From the NCBI GenBank assembly GCA_964396245.1, contig CAYNEO010000011.1, positions 1 through 64,000 of the forward strand: a stretch of 64,000 nucleotides of DNA. Reading direction: 5' to 3'. Source of the stretch: CAYNEO01 sp964396245 (GTDB lineage Bacteria > Zixibacteria > MSB-5A5 > GN15 > FEB-12). The position numbers were made by a program, and so were the translations under genes. The notes under the pieces were generated by a model. It did not search any database. It saw only the letters and a list, made by a program, of their open reading frames with translations, and was not told the origin of the DNA. Shown here one piece after another: positions 17,824-25,972 of the stretch (within the stretch, counting starts at the first letter, position 1; every line of letters begins with the position of its first letter).

Positions 17824-18213
17824 ATGAAGAAAAAGGTGCTGATTGTTGATGATGAAGCCGATATGAGAACGTACTTCGAGTCGCTTCTCTCCGAAAACGG
17901 CTTCGAGACCGCAACCGCGTCCGACGGCGACATCGGCTTTGAAACGGCCCGGACATTTCAGCCGGATGTGATCACGCTGGATATTATCATGGAGCGGGAG
18001 ACCGGGGTGAAGTTCTACCGCAAAGTGCTGAAAGACGACTGTCTGAAAAACACACCGGTCATTATCCTGAGCGGTGTGGGCAGCTACAAGGCGCTCTTCG
18101 GACGTGATCACGCCACCATGACGAAACCGTTTGCGTTCCTGGAGAAACCGGTAGACACGGATGAATTGATTGACAAGATCAACGAGGCCATAGCGTTGAA
18201 AGAAAAAGTCTGA
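17824..18213 (+). CDS. Single-domain response regulator (receiver only)
   Basis: 129 residues, one CheY-like receiver. The acidic pair is in LIVDDEAD, the phospho-site in ITLDIIMERETG, the conserved Ser in ILSGVG and the Lys in LEKPVD, so phosphotransfer is intact. No output domain. It follows the PAS kinase by 45 bases and ends the locus A run at a terminator. It may be the diffusible product of the kinase or a phosphate sink competing with the receiver on the oxidoreductase. ATG 17824 is used; a GTG directly before it is also possible. Confidence 0.9.
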   Translation: MKKKVLIVDDEADMRTYFESLLSENGFETATASDGDIGFETARTFQPDVITLDIIMERETGVKFYRKVLKDDCLKNTPVIILSGVGSYKALFGRDHATMTKPFAFLEKPVDTDELIDKINEAIALKEKV

Positions 18214-18247
18214 CCGCAGGCGGTAATTCTCCGAGTTATGTAACAAA

Positions 18248-18268
18248 GGCGGGCCTGATCGGCCCGCC
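18248..18268 (+). terminator. Intrinsic terminator ending locus A
   Basis: An 8-bp GC stem (GGCGGGCC / GGCCCGCC) with a TGATC loop, followed by TCGTTTGTT. It also lies just beyond the end of the convergent protease gene. Confidence 0.8.
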
Positions 18269-18291
18269 TCGTTTGTTCCCTGATGCCGCGT

Positions 18292-21200
18292 TTACTTCAG
18301 CAGTATCATCTTCCTCGTCACTGTGTAGTCACCGGCCTCGATCCGATAGAGATATACGCCGCTGGCATTGTCCCCGGCATTCCATTGCAGGGTGTGTTCG
18401 CCAGCTTCGTAATAACTGTCGGCAAGTCGCGCTACCTCCTGTCCCAGGATATTGTAGACACTGACCACAACACGGGACGCGGTTGGCAGACTGAAGTCGA
18501 TATTGGTTGTCGGGTTGAACGGATTCGGATAGTTCTGCGATACCGAGAACTCCTCGGGAAGAAGCATCTCGGGCCTGCCTTCCTGCAACACCAGGCCGCC
18601 GGGAACGGCGCTGGCTCCTGACAGACCGCGGAATTCAATCTGGTCGATATAGACGTCGTCGGCATCGCCGCTGGCGTCACACACAAACCGAATCTTCGCG
18701 TTAGTCGGGAAGTTGTATTCGCTTCGGTCGATTGTCACAACGGCATGATACCACGTACTGTTGTTGAAATCGATTCCACGGGCATAGGCGGCTACTGTCC
18801 GCCAGGCCGAGCCGTCGTAGTACTGGATCCAGAAATCCTCGCCATACTCCATGCTGATGGCCACGAAATAGAAATCGACCTCGAGCACGTTGAAGCCGGT
18901 TACGTTGTAACCATAGGTATGGTAGAATGACGAGGCAACGCCGCTGTTGTCCTGAATGTCAGCTGCGTTGTAACCCTCCCATGCGTAGTAGTAGCCGGTA
19001 TACAGGAACATGTCCGCGCCGCCGTCGGTATAGTTGCCCATGCCGCTTTCGAAGTCATCATAGGTTATGACTGCCGAGGAGCTGGGTTCGGACACCGTGA
19101 TGTATCCCGTCTTGGTCTCGGTGTCGCTTCCGAAGACGTTTGTCGCGGTCAGCGACACCGTGTATGTGCCGGGGTTGGCGTACGAGTGTGAAGGATTCTG
19201 TGCCGTGGAACTCCCGCCGTCGCCGAAATTCCAACTCCAGCTGGTCGGATTGCCGCCCGACAGGTCGGTGAAGCTGACGCTGAGCGGGGCCGGCCCGGAA
19301 GTCGGGTTGGCCGAGAAATCGGCCACCGGCGGCGTCTCGTTGGATACGACACTGATATCATCGAAGGCCATACCATCGGTCGAGATACTATAGTTGTCGT
19401 ACTGCTGGAATTTGACGACAAAGGTGCTCGTCAGGCTTAAGCCGTTTGCCGATGCCAGTTGATCGATATCGAGGTCTATCTCTCGGTAGGTGGTGCTCCC
19501 TCCGGTCAGACTGTACACTTTGACAAACGACGATCCACCGTCATCGGAGAAGAAAACCCCATCCTGGGTATGATCTTCGTCGCCGAATTCCTTCCACCAG
19601 AACGACAGCGCGACGTCGCTCTTGCCGGACAGATTGAGCCGCAGCCAGGCTTCGTTCTGGGCATACAGGCCGCCGTTGTAGTTGTCATCCATGGTCATAT
19701 GGTAGGAACCTGAATGCGGTCCGTTGGCGGTGGTGATGAGGATGCGCCCTTCCGAGTTGCTGCTCTGCGTGAACCAGTACTGGTCAAAGGCTCCTGACTC
19801 GAAACCGGTCGAGTATGGCAGAGTGGCATAGGTTGCCGAGGGTGTGCTCACCGTGATGTAGTTCGACTTTATCTCGACATCACTGCCGCACGAGTTGGTT
19901 GCAGTCAGGGTGACGGAAAACGTTCCCTGTGATGTGTACGTGTGGGACGGGTTCTGCGCGGTCGAGGCACCGCCGTCGCCGAAGCTCCAACTCCACGATG
20001 TCGCGCCGGTTGACTGGTCAGTGAAATTCACCGTCAGGGGTGTATTGCCGGAGGTTGGACTGCCGGTGAAGTTCGCCACCGGGTAAGTGCAGCCTCCGGT
20101 CGTGATGTAATTCGTCCGGGTGTATGTATCCGAACCGCAGGAACTGGTCGCGGTCAACCGAACCGTGAACGTTCCGACGCTCGTGTACGTGTGGCTCGGA
20201 TTGGTCGCTGTCGACGTTCCGCCGTCACCGAAGTCCCACGAGTACGAAGTCGCACCGCTGGAACTGTTGGTGAAATATACCGTCAGCGGAGCATCTCCGG
20301 AAGTCGGTGAACCGCTGAATCCGGCGGTCGGACCGGCATTCACGGTAATGTAGTTGGTCTTGGTCTCCGAGTCACTGCCGGCGGCGTTGGTGACGGTCAG
20401 CGAGACTGTGTACGACCCGGACGAGCTGAACGTATGGCTCGGGTTCTGCGCAGTCGATGTTCCACCATCGCCGAAGTTCCAGCTCCAGCTTGTCGGGCTG
20501 CCTGACGAGAGGTCGGTGAAGCTCACCGACAGCGGCGAGCAGCCGGAAGTAGGCGAACCGCTGAAATTGGCAACCGGCGCCGCAGGGCCGGTATTCACGG
20601 CGTTGTAGGCGTTGACACGTCCGGCGCCCATCCTGCCGATGTATTGTGAGGACAGGTAGGCGTCGATATTGTCAGCGCTGGAATAGAGCTGGTTTTTCAC
20701 CTGTGAGGCGGTCCAGCCCGGGTTGTGCGACCAGATCAATGCCCCGACGCCGGCTGTCAGCGGCGTCGCCATGGAAGTGCCGCTCAGCGACGCCCAGTAG
20801 TTGGTGTTCGGGTCGGTGTGATCGTGGTACGTGCTGTAGATGTTGTTGCCGGGCGCACAGATGTCGACCCAGGTCCCGTAGGTCGTGAAGCTGGCGGCGT
20901 TGTCGTTTTCATCGGTGGCGGCCACCGACACACAATCGCCACGGCCATTGAGGTAGTCGGCCGTGGTTCCGCCGTCGTTGCCGGCCGCGACAAACACGAT
21001 ACCGCCGCTGGCAATGAAGTAGTCGACCGCTGCGCCGAGACCGCCGCTGTTGGACGAACCCCAGCTACAGGACGCGATCTTTGCCCCCTTGGCGGCGGCA
21101 TAGTAGAAAGCCGAGGCAGCGCAATCCATTTGCACGACGCCGTACTCCTGGCCGCCGTAATTGTAAGAATAGCCCATCCGCAGCGGCATCAGCTTGATAC

Positions 21201-22119
21201 CGTTGCCGGTGACAGCCTGCGAGCCGTTGCCCCAGCCGCCGGCGATCCCGCACATGCCGTAACCATCGTTGGTCAGCATGGCGATGATACCGGCCGTGTG
21301 GGTGCCGTGACCGTTGAAGTCACGCGGGTCGTTGTCCTCGGTGTTGCAGTCTTCGCCGGTCCAGCAGCTCGTGACGCCGTCGATGAAATCCCAACCGATC
21401 CAGTCATCGACATAGCCGTTGCCGTCGTCGTCATATCCGGATGTGCCGTTGAGCTCGGCGGTATTGATCCACATATTGCCGCGCGAGGCGCCGGGATTGG
21501 ACGGAGAGGCATTGGCGCCGCCAAGATCGGGATGATAGTACCGGGTACCGGAGTCGAGCAGGGCCACGATTACGGACGTGCTGCCGGTCTCGATGTTCCA
21601 GGCTTCCGGAGCATCGATGTCGTGGTCGCCGGCCTGATTGAGGTACCACTGATAGCTGTAATAGCCGTCGTTCGGTGTGGCGTAGAGGGCGTGGATGCCG
21701 TTCTTTTCCACGGATTCGACGGCCGGGTCAGCCTGGTAGGCGGCCATGACTTCGTCGAGATCCGCGTTCGGGTCAAACCGGACAACGAAATGGTGCGATA
21801 AATCAAAGAATCTGCCATTGATCATTTCGGGTTTGGCTCCCTTGAACATCTGATTCATCTCGGTGACCTGGTATTGCCGGGCAATAGCATCGAGGGACGG
21901 AATTTCCAGGGACATCAGCCCGCTGCGCAGCCGCGCCTTTTCGACCCTCTCCGGGGTCACACCGCTGGTTGCTTTGAAGTTCACAACGAGTTCACCCGGA
22001 GCCCAGCCGAGGAATGAAGGTCCATAGGGTCGGTCGACGACCTTCACATCCGGATTACCGGCCTGCACAAGCACCGGGATGAGGAGAACCATTGTGAAGA
22101 AGATTACCAGCTTCTTCAT
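18292..22119 (-). CDS. Secreted subtilisin-family protease with PKD domains and sorting tail
   Basis: 1275 residues; AAGGAGG precedes the ATG. A signal peptide (1-20) is followed by an inhibitor-like propeptide (about 35-145) and an S8 peptidase domain whose triad is Asp-189 (VALLDSGT), His-271 (GHGTH) and Ser-449 (GTSMATP). Three PKD domains follow in a row (each with the W-x-FGDGG core and an NYIT end), then a jelly-roll/MAM-like module, a fourth PKD domain and a second jelly-roll-like module. The last 80 residues form a C-terminal sorting domain (NYPNPFNPTT ... GVYLYRI ... KMILLK) of the kind used by type IX-like secretion. It should be exported and attached to or released from the cell surface to degrade protein. 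Monocistronic. Confidence 0.95.
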   Translation of the reverse strand: MKKLVIFFTMVLLIPVLVQAGNPDVKVVDRPYGPSFLGWAPGELVVNFKATSGVTPERVEKARLRSGLMSLEIPSLDAIARQYQVTEMNQMFKGAKPEMINGRFFDLSHHFVVRFDPNADLDEVMAAYQADPAVESVEKNGIHALYATPNDGYYSYQWYLNQAGDHDIDAPEAWNIETGSTSVIVALLDSGTRYYHPDLGGANASPSNPGASRGNMWINTAELNGTSGYDDDGNGYVDDWIGWDFIDGVTSCWTGEDCNTEDNDPRDFNGHGTHTAGIIAMLTNDGYGMCGIAGGWGNGSQAVTGNGIKLMPLRMGYSYNYGGQEYGVVQMDCAASAFYYAAAKGAKIASCSWGSSNSGGLGAAVDYFIASGGIVFVAAGNDGGTTADYLNGRGDCVSVAATDENDNAASFTTYGTWVDICAPGNNIYSTYHDHTDPNTNYWASLSGTSMATPLTAGVGALIWSHNPGWTASQVKNQLYSSADNIDAYLSSQYIGRMGAGRVNAYNAVNTGPAAPVANFSGSPTSGCSPLSVSFTDLSSGSPTSWSWNFGDGGTSTAQNPSHTFSSSGSYTVSLTVTNAAGSDSETKTNYITVNAGPTAGFSGSPTSGDAPLTVYFTNSSSGATSYSWDFGDGGTSTATNPSHTYTSVGTFTVRLTATSSCGSDTYTRTNYITTGGCTYPVANFTGSPTSGNTPLTVNFTDQSTGATSWSWSFGDGGASTAQNPSHTYTSQGTFSVTLTATNSCGSDVEIKSNYITVSTPSATYATLPYSTGFESGAFDQYWFTQSSNSEGRILITTANGPHSGSYHMTMDDNYNGGLYAQNEAWLRLNLSGKSDVALSFWWKEFGDEDHTQDGVFFSDDGGSSFVKVYSLTGGSTTYREIDLDIDQLASANGLSLTSTFVVKFQQYDNYSISTDGMAFDDISVVSNETPPVADFSANPTSGPAPLSVSFTDLSGGNPTSWSWNFGDGGSSTAQNPSHSYANPGTYTVSLTATNVFGSDTETKTGYITVSEPSSSAVITYDDFESGMGNYTDGGADMFLYTGYYYAWEGYNAADIQDNSGVASSFYHTYGYNVTGFNVLEVDFYFVAISMEYGEDFWIQYYDGSAWRTVAAYARGIDFNNSTWYHAVVTIDRSEYNFPTNAKIRFVCDASGDADDVYIDQIEFRGLSGASAVPGGLVLQEGRPEMLLPEEFSVSQNYPNPFNPTTNIDFSLPTASRVVVSVYNILGQEVARLADSYYEAGEHTLQWNAGDNASGVYLYRIEAGDYTVTRKMILLK

Positions 22120-22429
22120 TCGAACCTCCTTTTCGAAGTTAGTTACTCTGCAAGAATTAATAAAACGACGGTGAGATATTTAGCTCATACGCATCCCCCT
22201 TTCGGCGCAGAAAGTTAACGCGATTTTGATTCACAAATAGCCGCCACTCCCTCGGATGAGGGACCTATGAGTGTTGGATATTGATGTGGTGTTTTTCGGT
22301 TAAAGATCTCCGACCCAGTTAGCGAACGATAATCCGGACGATACGGGTTGTCAACTGATAAGATTGCCGCCCCGCCGCACCCGTTTTCCGGAAACGGCGA
22401 CCCATTTTATTATGGTTAACCGAGCGTCG
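22120..22429. other. Intergenic region upstream of the protease gene
   Basis: 310 bases between two genes on the same strand. It holds the protease ribosome binding site and presumably its promoter, although no clear -35/-10 pair stands out. A 6-bp hairpin (CCGTTT-TCCGG-AAACGG, 22381-22397) lies just after the end of the kinase gene but lacks a T run. Confidence 0.4.
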
Positions 22430-24724
22430 TCAACCGCTCGTAACATCCTGGTCGACCCAGATTTTCGCCAGCAGCCGCTCAAACCGCGGATCCGAACGCA
22501 GGTGGTCTGCATACGGCGCGTGCAGAAGCGACGGCATCCAGGAATCACGCTGCTCGCAGGCATCTTCAAACCGATCAAAGGCTTCATCCAGCCGGCCCAA
22601 CCCGGAAAGTACAAGCGCCGGGTACATGGGCGGGACATGCCGATGTTCAGCCGCAGCGCTCAGGCGGTCGAGAACCTGACTTGCCTCCTCAGTTCGGCCC
22701 GCGAGACCGCACGCCATGCCCAGATGGCCCAGAGCGAGAGGGCTCTCGGCTGAGACAGCCACCAGATGTTGGAACACGTCGATGGATTCGTCCCATTTCC
22801 CTATCGCCGACAGGGTAAGCCCCTTGAACAGGTGCGCCAGAAAGAATTCCGGCTCCAGTTCCAGCGTGGCGTGAATTTGCGCCAACGCTTCATCGTATCT
22901 GCGGCCCCAGTAATAGGCCAATCCCAGCACCGCGTTCAGGATCAAAGAAACAGGATCCAGTTCCAGACCGCGCCTGACCTGGGCGAGGCCTTCATCGTAG
23001 CGGCCCAGGACCCCCAATAACAACGCAAAGAACTCTCTCAGGTCGGAGTAATTGGGGTTCAGGTTGACCGCGAGGCGGAATTCCCTTTCGGCAGCGACGA
23101 AATCCCAGCTGTGGAAGGTATGGAGCCAGCCAAGCGCAGCGTGCGCTTCGGCGAGAGAGTTGTCAATCGCGAGGGCAGTCTCCACCGCCTTCTTTGATAC
23201 GGGATAACACTCCATGGGAGAAAGATAGAGATGACCGAGGATGTTGTAGGCATCCGCTACGCCAACGTACGCCAGGGCGTATTCGGGGTCGCGCGCGATG
23301 GCGCGCTGGAAAAACTCTATCGATTTCTGGAGGCCGCCCTGGAAACGTCTATTCCAGAAGTAGCGGCCCTGAAGGTACAGTTTGTACGCCTCCTGATCCT
23401 CGGTATACCGTTTTGTCAGCCGCGTTTTCTCCTGTGTCAGCAGGCGGACTTTCAAACGATCCACTATCGTCAGGGCGATTTCATCCTGGATCGAAAAGAT
23501 GTCCTGCATATTGCGGTCATATTTCTCCGACCAGAGATGGTAACCATCGGCCACGTTAATAAGCTGGGTGGTGATACGTATCCGGCCGTTTGCCTTTCTG
23601 ACGCTGCCTTCAAGTACGGTGGCCACATTCAGTTTGCGGCCGATCTCCCTGATATCCTGTTCTTTGCCACGGAAGGAGAACGCCGATGTTCGCGCTACCA
23701 CACGCAGGCCATCGACCTGGGCCAACGCGTTGATGATCTCCTCGGCCATGCCGTCGCAAAAGTAGTCCTGGGCGCGGTCATCACTCAGGTTAGTGAATGG
23801 CAGGACGGCGATTGACGGCTTGGATGGCGAGTCGGCTTCCGGCGCGGTTGAACGGGTCTCCAGTTCGACTCTTACCTCCCGAAGATCGGACAGCATCTCG
23901 GCGGCTGTCTGGTACCTCTCGGCGGGTTCCTTTTCGAGCGCCTTATCGATGACTGCCTGAAGTTTCAATGGAAGGTCAGTGATGTATTCGTCCAACCGCG
24001 GCACGGCTTCCTGGACAATAGCCAGCAGGGTGGCGGCTTCATAGTCGCGCAGGAAGGGCGATTTACCGGTGAGCATTTCGAAAAGCACGATGCCAAGCGA
24101 AAAGAGATCGGAACGGGAATCAGCCGACTCTCCCCTGATCTGTTCCGGCGACATGTATCCGATTGTTCCGGAAATCGAGCCATCATGGCTGACCGGTTCG
24201 TATCCGCGGATTGTGGCCAATCCGAAGTCGAGTAATTTGCAGTTCCCCTTACGGTCCACCTTGATATTCGATGGTTTGATGTCGCGGTGTACGACCCCTA
24301 TGGAGTGAGCTTCGTGCAATCCGGCCGCAAGCTGTGTGGCGCATTCCAGGGCGCACTGCAGGGAGACCTTCCGCGCCTTGATCATCTGGCGCAGGGTTTC
24401 GCCCTCGACATATTCCATAGCAAGGAAAAGCCGCCCCTGTTCTTCGCCGATTTCGTAAACCGTGACTATGTTGGGATGGCTCAACCGGGCAGCCGCTCGC
24501 GCCTCGCGTGTAAAGCGGGCCCGGACCTCCGGGTCGGAAGCATACGCCTCCGGCAGGAACTTCAGCACGACGCTCCGATGAAGACTGATGTCCTCGGCCA
24601 GATAAACATCACCCATACCACCGGTTTCGATATGCTCCCGGATACGATAATGCCCAATTACAGATTGCGCATCGCGTTGAAATCTCGATTGGGTGATGTC
24701 ATCAGCGTCGTCGTTTTTCGACAA
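22430..24724 (-). CDS. Serine/threonine kinase with TolB-like and TPR regions (kinase 1)
   Basis: 764 residues from TTG 24724. This start is chosen because GGGGGTG precedes it and the likely promoter (24781-24809) lies inside the longer open frame. Residues 23-290 are a PknB-type kinase: glycine loop ETGGMGDVY, Lys-55, HRDIKPSN catalytic loop, LDFG and GTIGYMSPEQ. Next comes a TolB/CadC-like N-terminal module (IAVLPFTNLS ... FCDGMAEEI ... LEGSVRK), then about 350 residues of TPR-like helices. No membrane segment is evident, unlike many relatives. It probably senses protein partners through its TPRs. It is a paralogue of the gene at 47509-49782. Confidence 0.92.
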   Translation of the reverse strand: MSKNDDADDITQSRFQRDAQSVIGHYRIREHIETGGMGDVYLAEDISLHRSVVLKFLPEAYASDPEVRARFTREARAAARLSHPNIVTVYEIGEEQGRLFLAMEYVEGETLRQMIKARKVSLQCALECATQLAAGLHEAHSIGVVHRDIKPSNIKVDRKGNCKLLDFGLATIRGYEPVSHDGSISGTIGYMSPEQIRGESADSRSDLFSLGIVLFEMLTGKSPFLRDYEAATLLAIVQEAVPRLDEYITDLPLKLQAVIDKALEKEPAERYQTAAEMLSDLREVRVELETRSTAPEADSPSKPSIAVLPFTNLSDDRAQDYFCDGMAEEIINALAQVDGLRVVARTSAFSFRGKEQDIREIGRKLNVATVLEGSVRKANGRIRITTQLINVADGYHLWSEKYDRNMQDIFSIQDEIALTIVDRLKVRLLTQEKTRLTKRYTEDQEAYKLYLQGRYFWNRRFQGGLQKSIEFFQRAIARDPEYALAYVGVADAYNILGHLYLSPMECYPVSKKAVETALAIDNSLAEAHAALGWLHTFHSWDFVAAEREFRLAVNLNPNYSDLREFFALLLGVLGRYDEGLAQVRRGLELDPVSLILNAVLGLAYYWGRRYDEALAQIHATLELEPEFFLAHLFKGLTLSAIGKWDESIDVFQHLVAVSAESPLALGHLGMACGLAGRTEEASQVLDRLSAAAEHRHVPPMYPALVLSGLGRLDEAFDRFEDACEQRDSWMPSLLHAPYADHLRSDPRFERLLAKIWVDQDVTSG

Positions 24725-24780
24725 TACAAACACCCCCACGTCAGAAATCCAGAGAACCGCACATGTTTGAATGGCATTAT

Positions 24781-24809
24781 ATAATACACTTCGCCCACTT
24801 GAAACGCAA
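24781..24809 (-). promoter_or_regulatory. Promoter of kinase 1
   Basis: On the minus strand TTGCGT and TATTAT are 17 bases apart. Transcription would start near 24774, about 50 bases before TTG 24724. This supports the shorter protein. Confidence 0.55.
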
Positions 24810-25012
24810 CAACTAACGACTGAGTCATGCGCGCCGGCGACCGGTCGATTTCTCCACGGGGAACAAAGCGGGCCTGGGATCAATTCTAGTGAAAGGCGAG
24901 CGGCCCGGGACCTCAAGTCCGATTCGGGTTGCGAACCGGTTCATACATAATCTTCTTGCCGTTTCTCCAATTTGAAAAAACGAATCCACTCGCAGACTCT
25001 GGAGAGTGATTT

Positions 25013-25957
25013 ATGAAAGCTGTACAAATCAAAGAGTTCGGCGGCGTCGAGGTCCTGAAGATTGCGGACGTCGACCGGCCGAAGCCGGGGAAAGGGCAGA
25101 CTCTCATAGAAGTCCATGCCTCGAGCATCAATCCGGTCGACGCAGGATTATTGTCCGGCCGGTTGCAGAAAATGTTTCCCATGAACCTTCCCGCCGTTCT
25201 CGGCTGGGATATCGCCGGGACCATTGTGGAAGTCGGCGAAGACGGAAACACTGACGAGGCGGGGGTCAAGGTATACGGTCAGGCAAGTCCGGTCGCCGGC
25301 GGCAGCGGTGCGTTCGCAGAATACGCGGTCGCGCCGTCACACCTGATTGCTAGAATGCCGAAAAACCTCGATTTCAACGAAGCCGCCGCGATTTCGCTGG
25401 TCGGGCTGAGTGCGGTGCAGGGAATCAACGAGCATCTCAAGCTCAAACCCGGCCAGAAAATACTGATACACGGCGGCGCCGGCGGTATCGGTTCCATCGC
25501 CATTCAGCTGGCGAAGCATATCGGGGCTTATGTCGCGACCACGGCTACCGATGTGGGTATCGACTTTGTCAAGAAACTTGGCGCCGACGAAGTAATCGAT
25601 TATGCCGGCGAGGATTTCGCCGAGCAGTTGTCTGACTTCGACGCTGTGTTCGACAATGTCGGGGGTGACGTGTATGCAAAGTCATTCTCTGTTCTGAAGA
25701 AAGGCGGCACCATCGTCTCTATGACCCACCGGCCGGATGAGGACCTGATAAAGAAATACGAGGTCAACGCCCTCTACGAACACACCGAGACAAGCTCCGA
25801 TTATCTGAATGAGCTGACAAAGCTGATCGAAGACGGGGTGATCACGGTGAATCTCGACAAGACCTATCCCCTCGACCAAATTGCAGAGGCGTTCAGGATC
25901 AAGCAAGAGGGTCACGTCCGGGGCAAGATCGCAGTCGAGGTACGAAAACAGGTCTGA
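25013..25957 (+). CDS. NADP-dependent quinone-oxidoreductase-like enzyme (MDR family)
   Basis: 314 residues, with TGGAGAG before the ATG. The N-terminal GroES-like half starts MKAVQIKEFGGVEVLKIADV, and the nucleotide-binding half has HGGAGGIGSIAIQLAKHIGA (residues 152-171), the AxxGxxG-type NADP motif. Zinc-binding cysteines are absent, as in quinone oxidoreductases and enoyl reductases of this family. Substrates are probably quinones or enones; the exact one is unknown. It stands alone, divergent from kinase 1. Confidence 0.92.
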   Translation: MKAVQIKEFGGVEVLKIADVDRPKPGKGQTLIEVHASSINPVDAGLLSGRLQKMFPMNLPAVLGWDIAGTIVEVGEDGNTDEAGVKVYGQASPVAGGSGAFAEYAVAPSHLIARMPKNLDFNEAAAISLVGLSAVQGINEHLKLKPGQKILIHGGAGGIGSIAIQLAKHIGAYVATTATDVGIDFVKKLGADEVIDYAGEDFAEQLSDFDAVFDNVGGDVYAKSFSVLKKGGTIVSMTHRPDEDLIKKYEVNALYEHTETSSDYLNELTKLIEDGVITVNLDKTYPLDQIAEAFRIKQEGHVRGKIAVEVRKQV

Positions 25958-25972
25958 TTGACGAGCCCTTGA

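Noticed and set aside
20725..21801. A 358-codon open frame opposite the protease gene
   Set aside because: It is an antisense shadow caused by biased codon use in the repeated Gly/Ser/Asp-rich protease; there is no ribosome binding site and no recognisable domain.
24725..24916. N-terminal extension of kinase 1
   Set aside because: It contains the likely promoter at 24781-24809, and the kinase family starts near the TTG with GGGGGTG before it.
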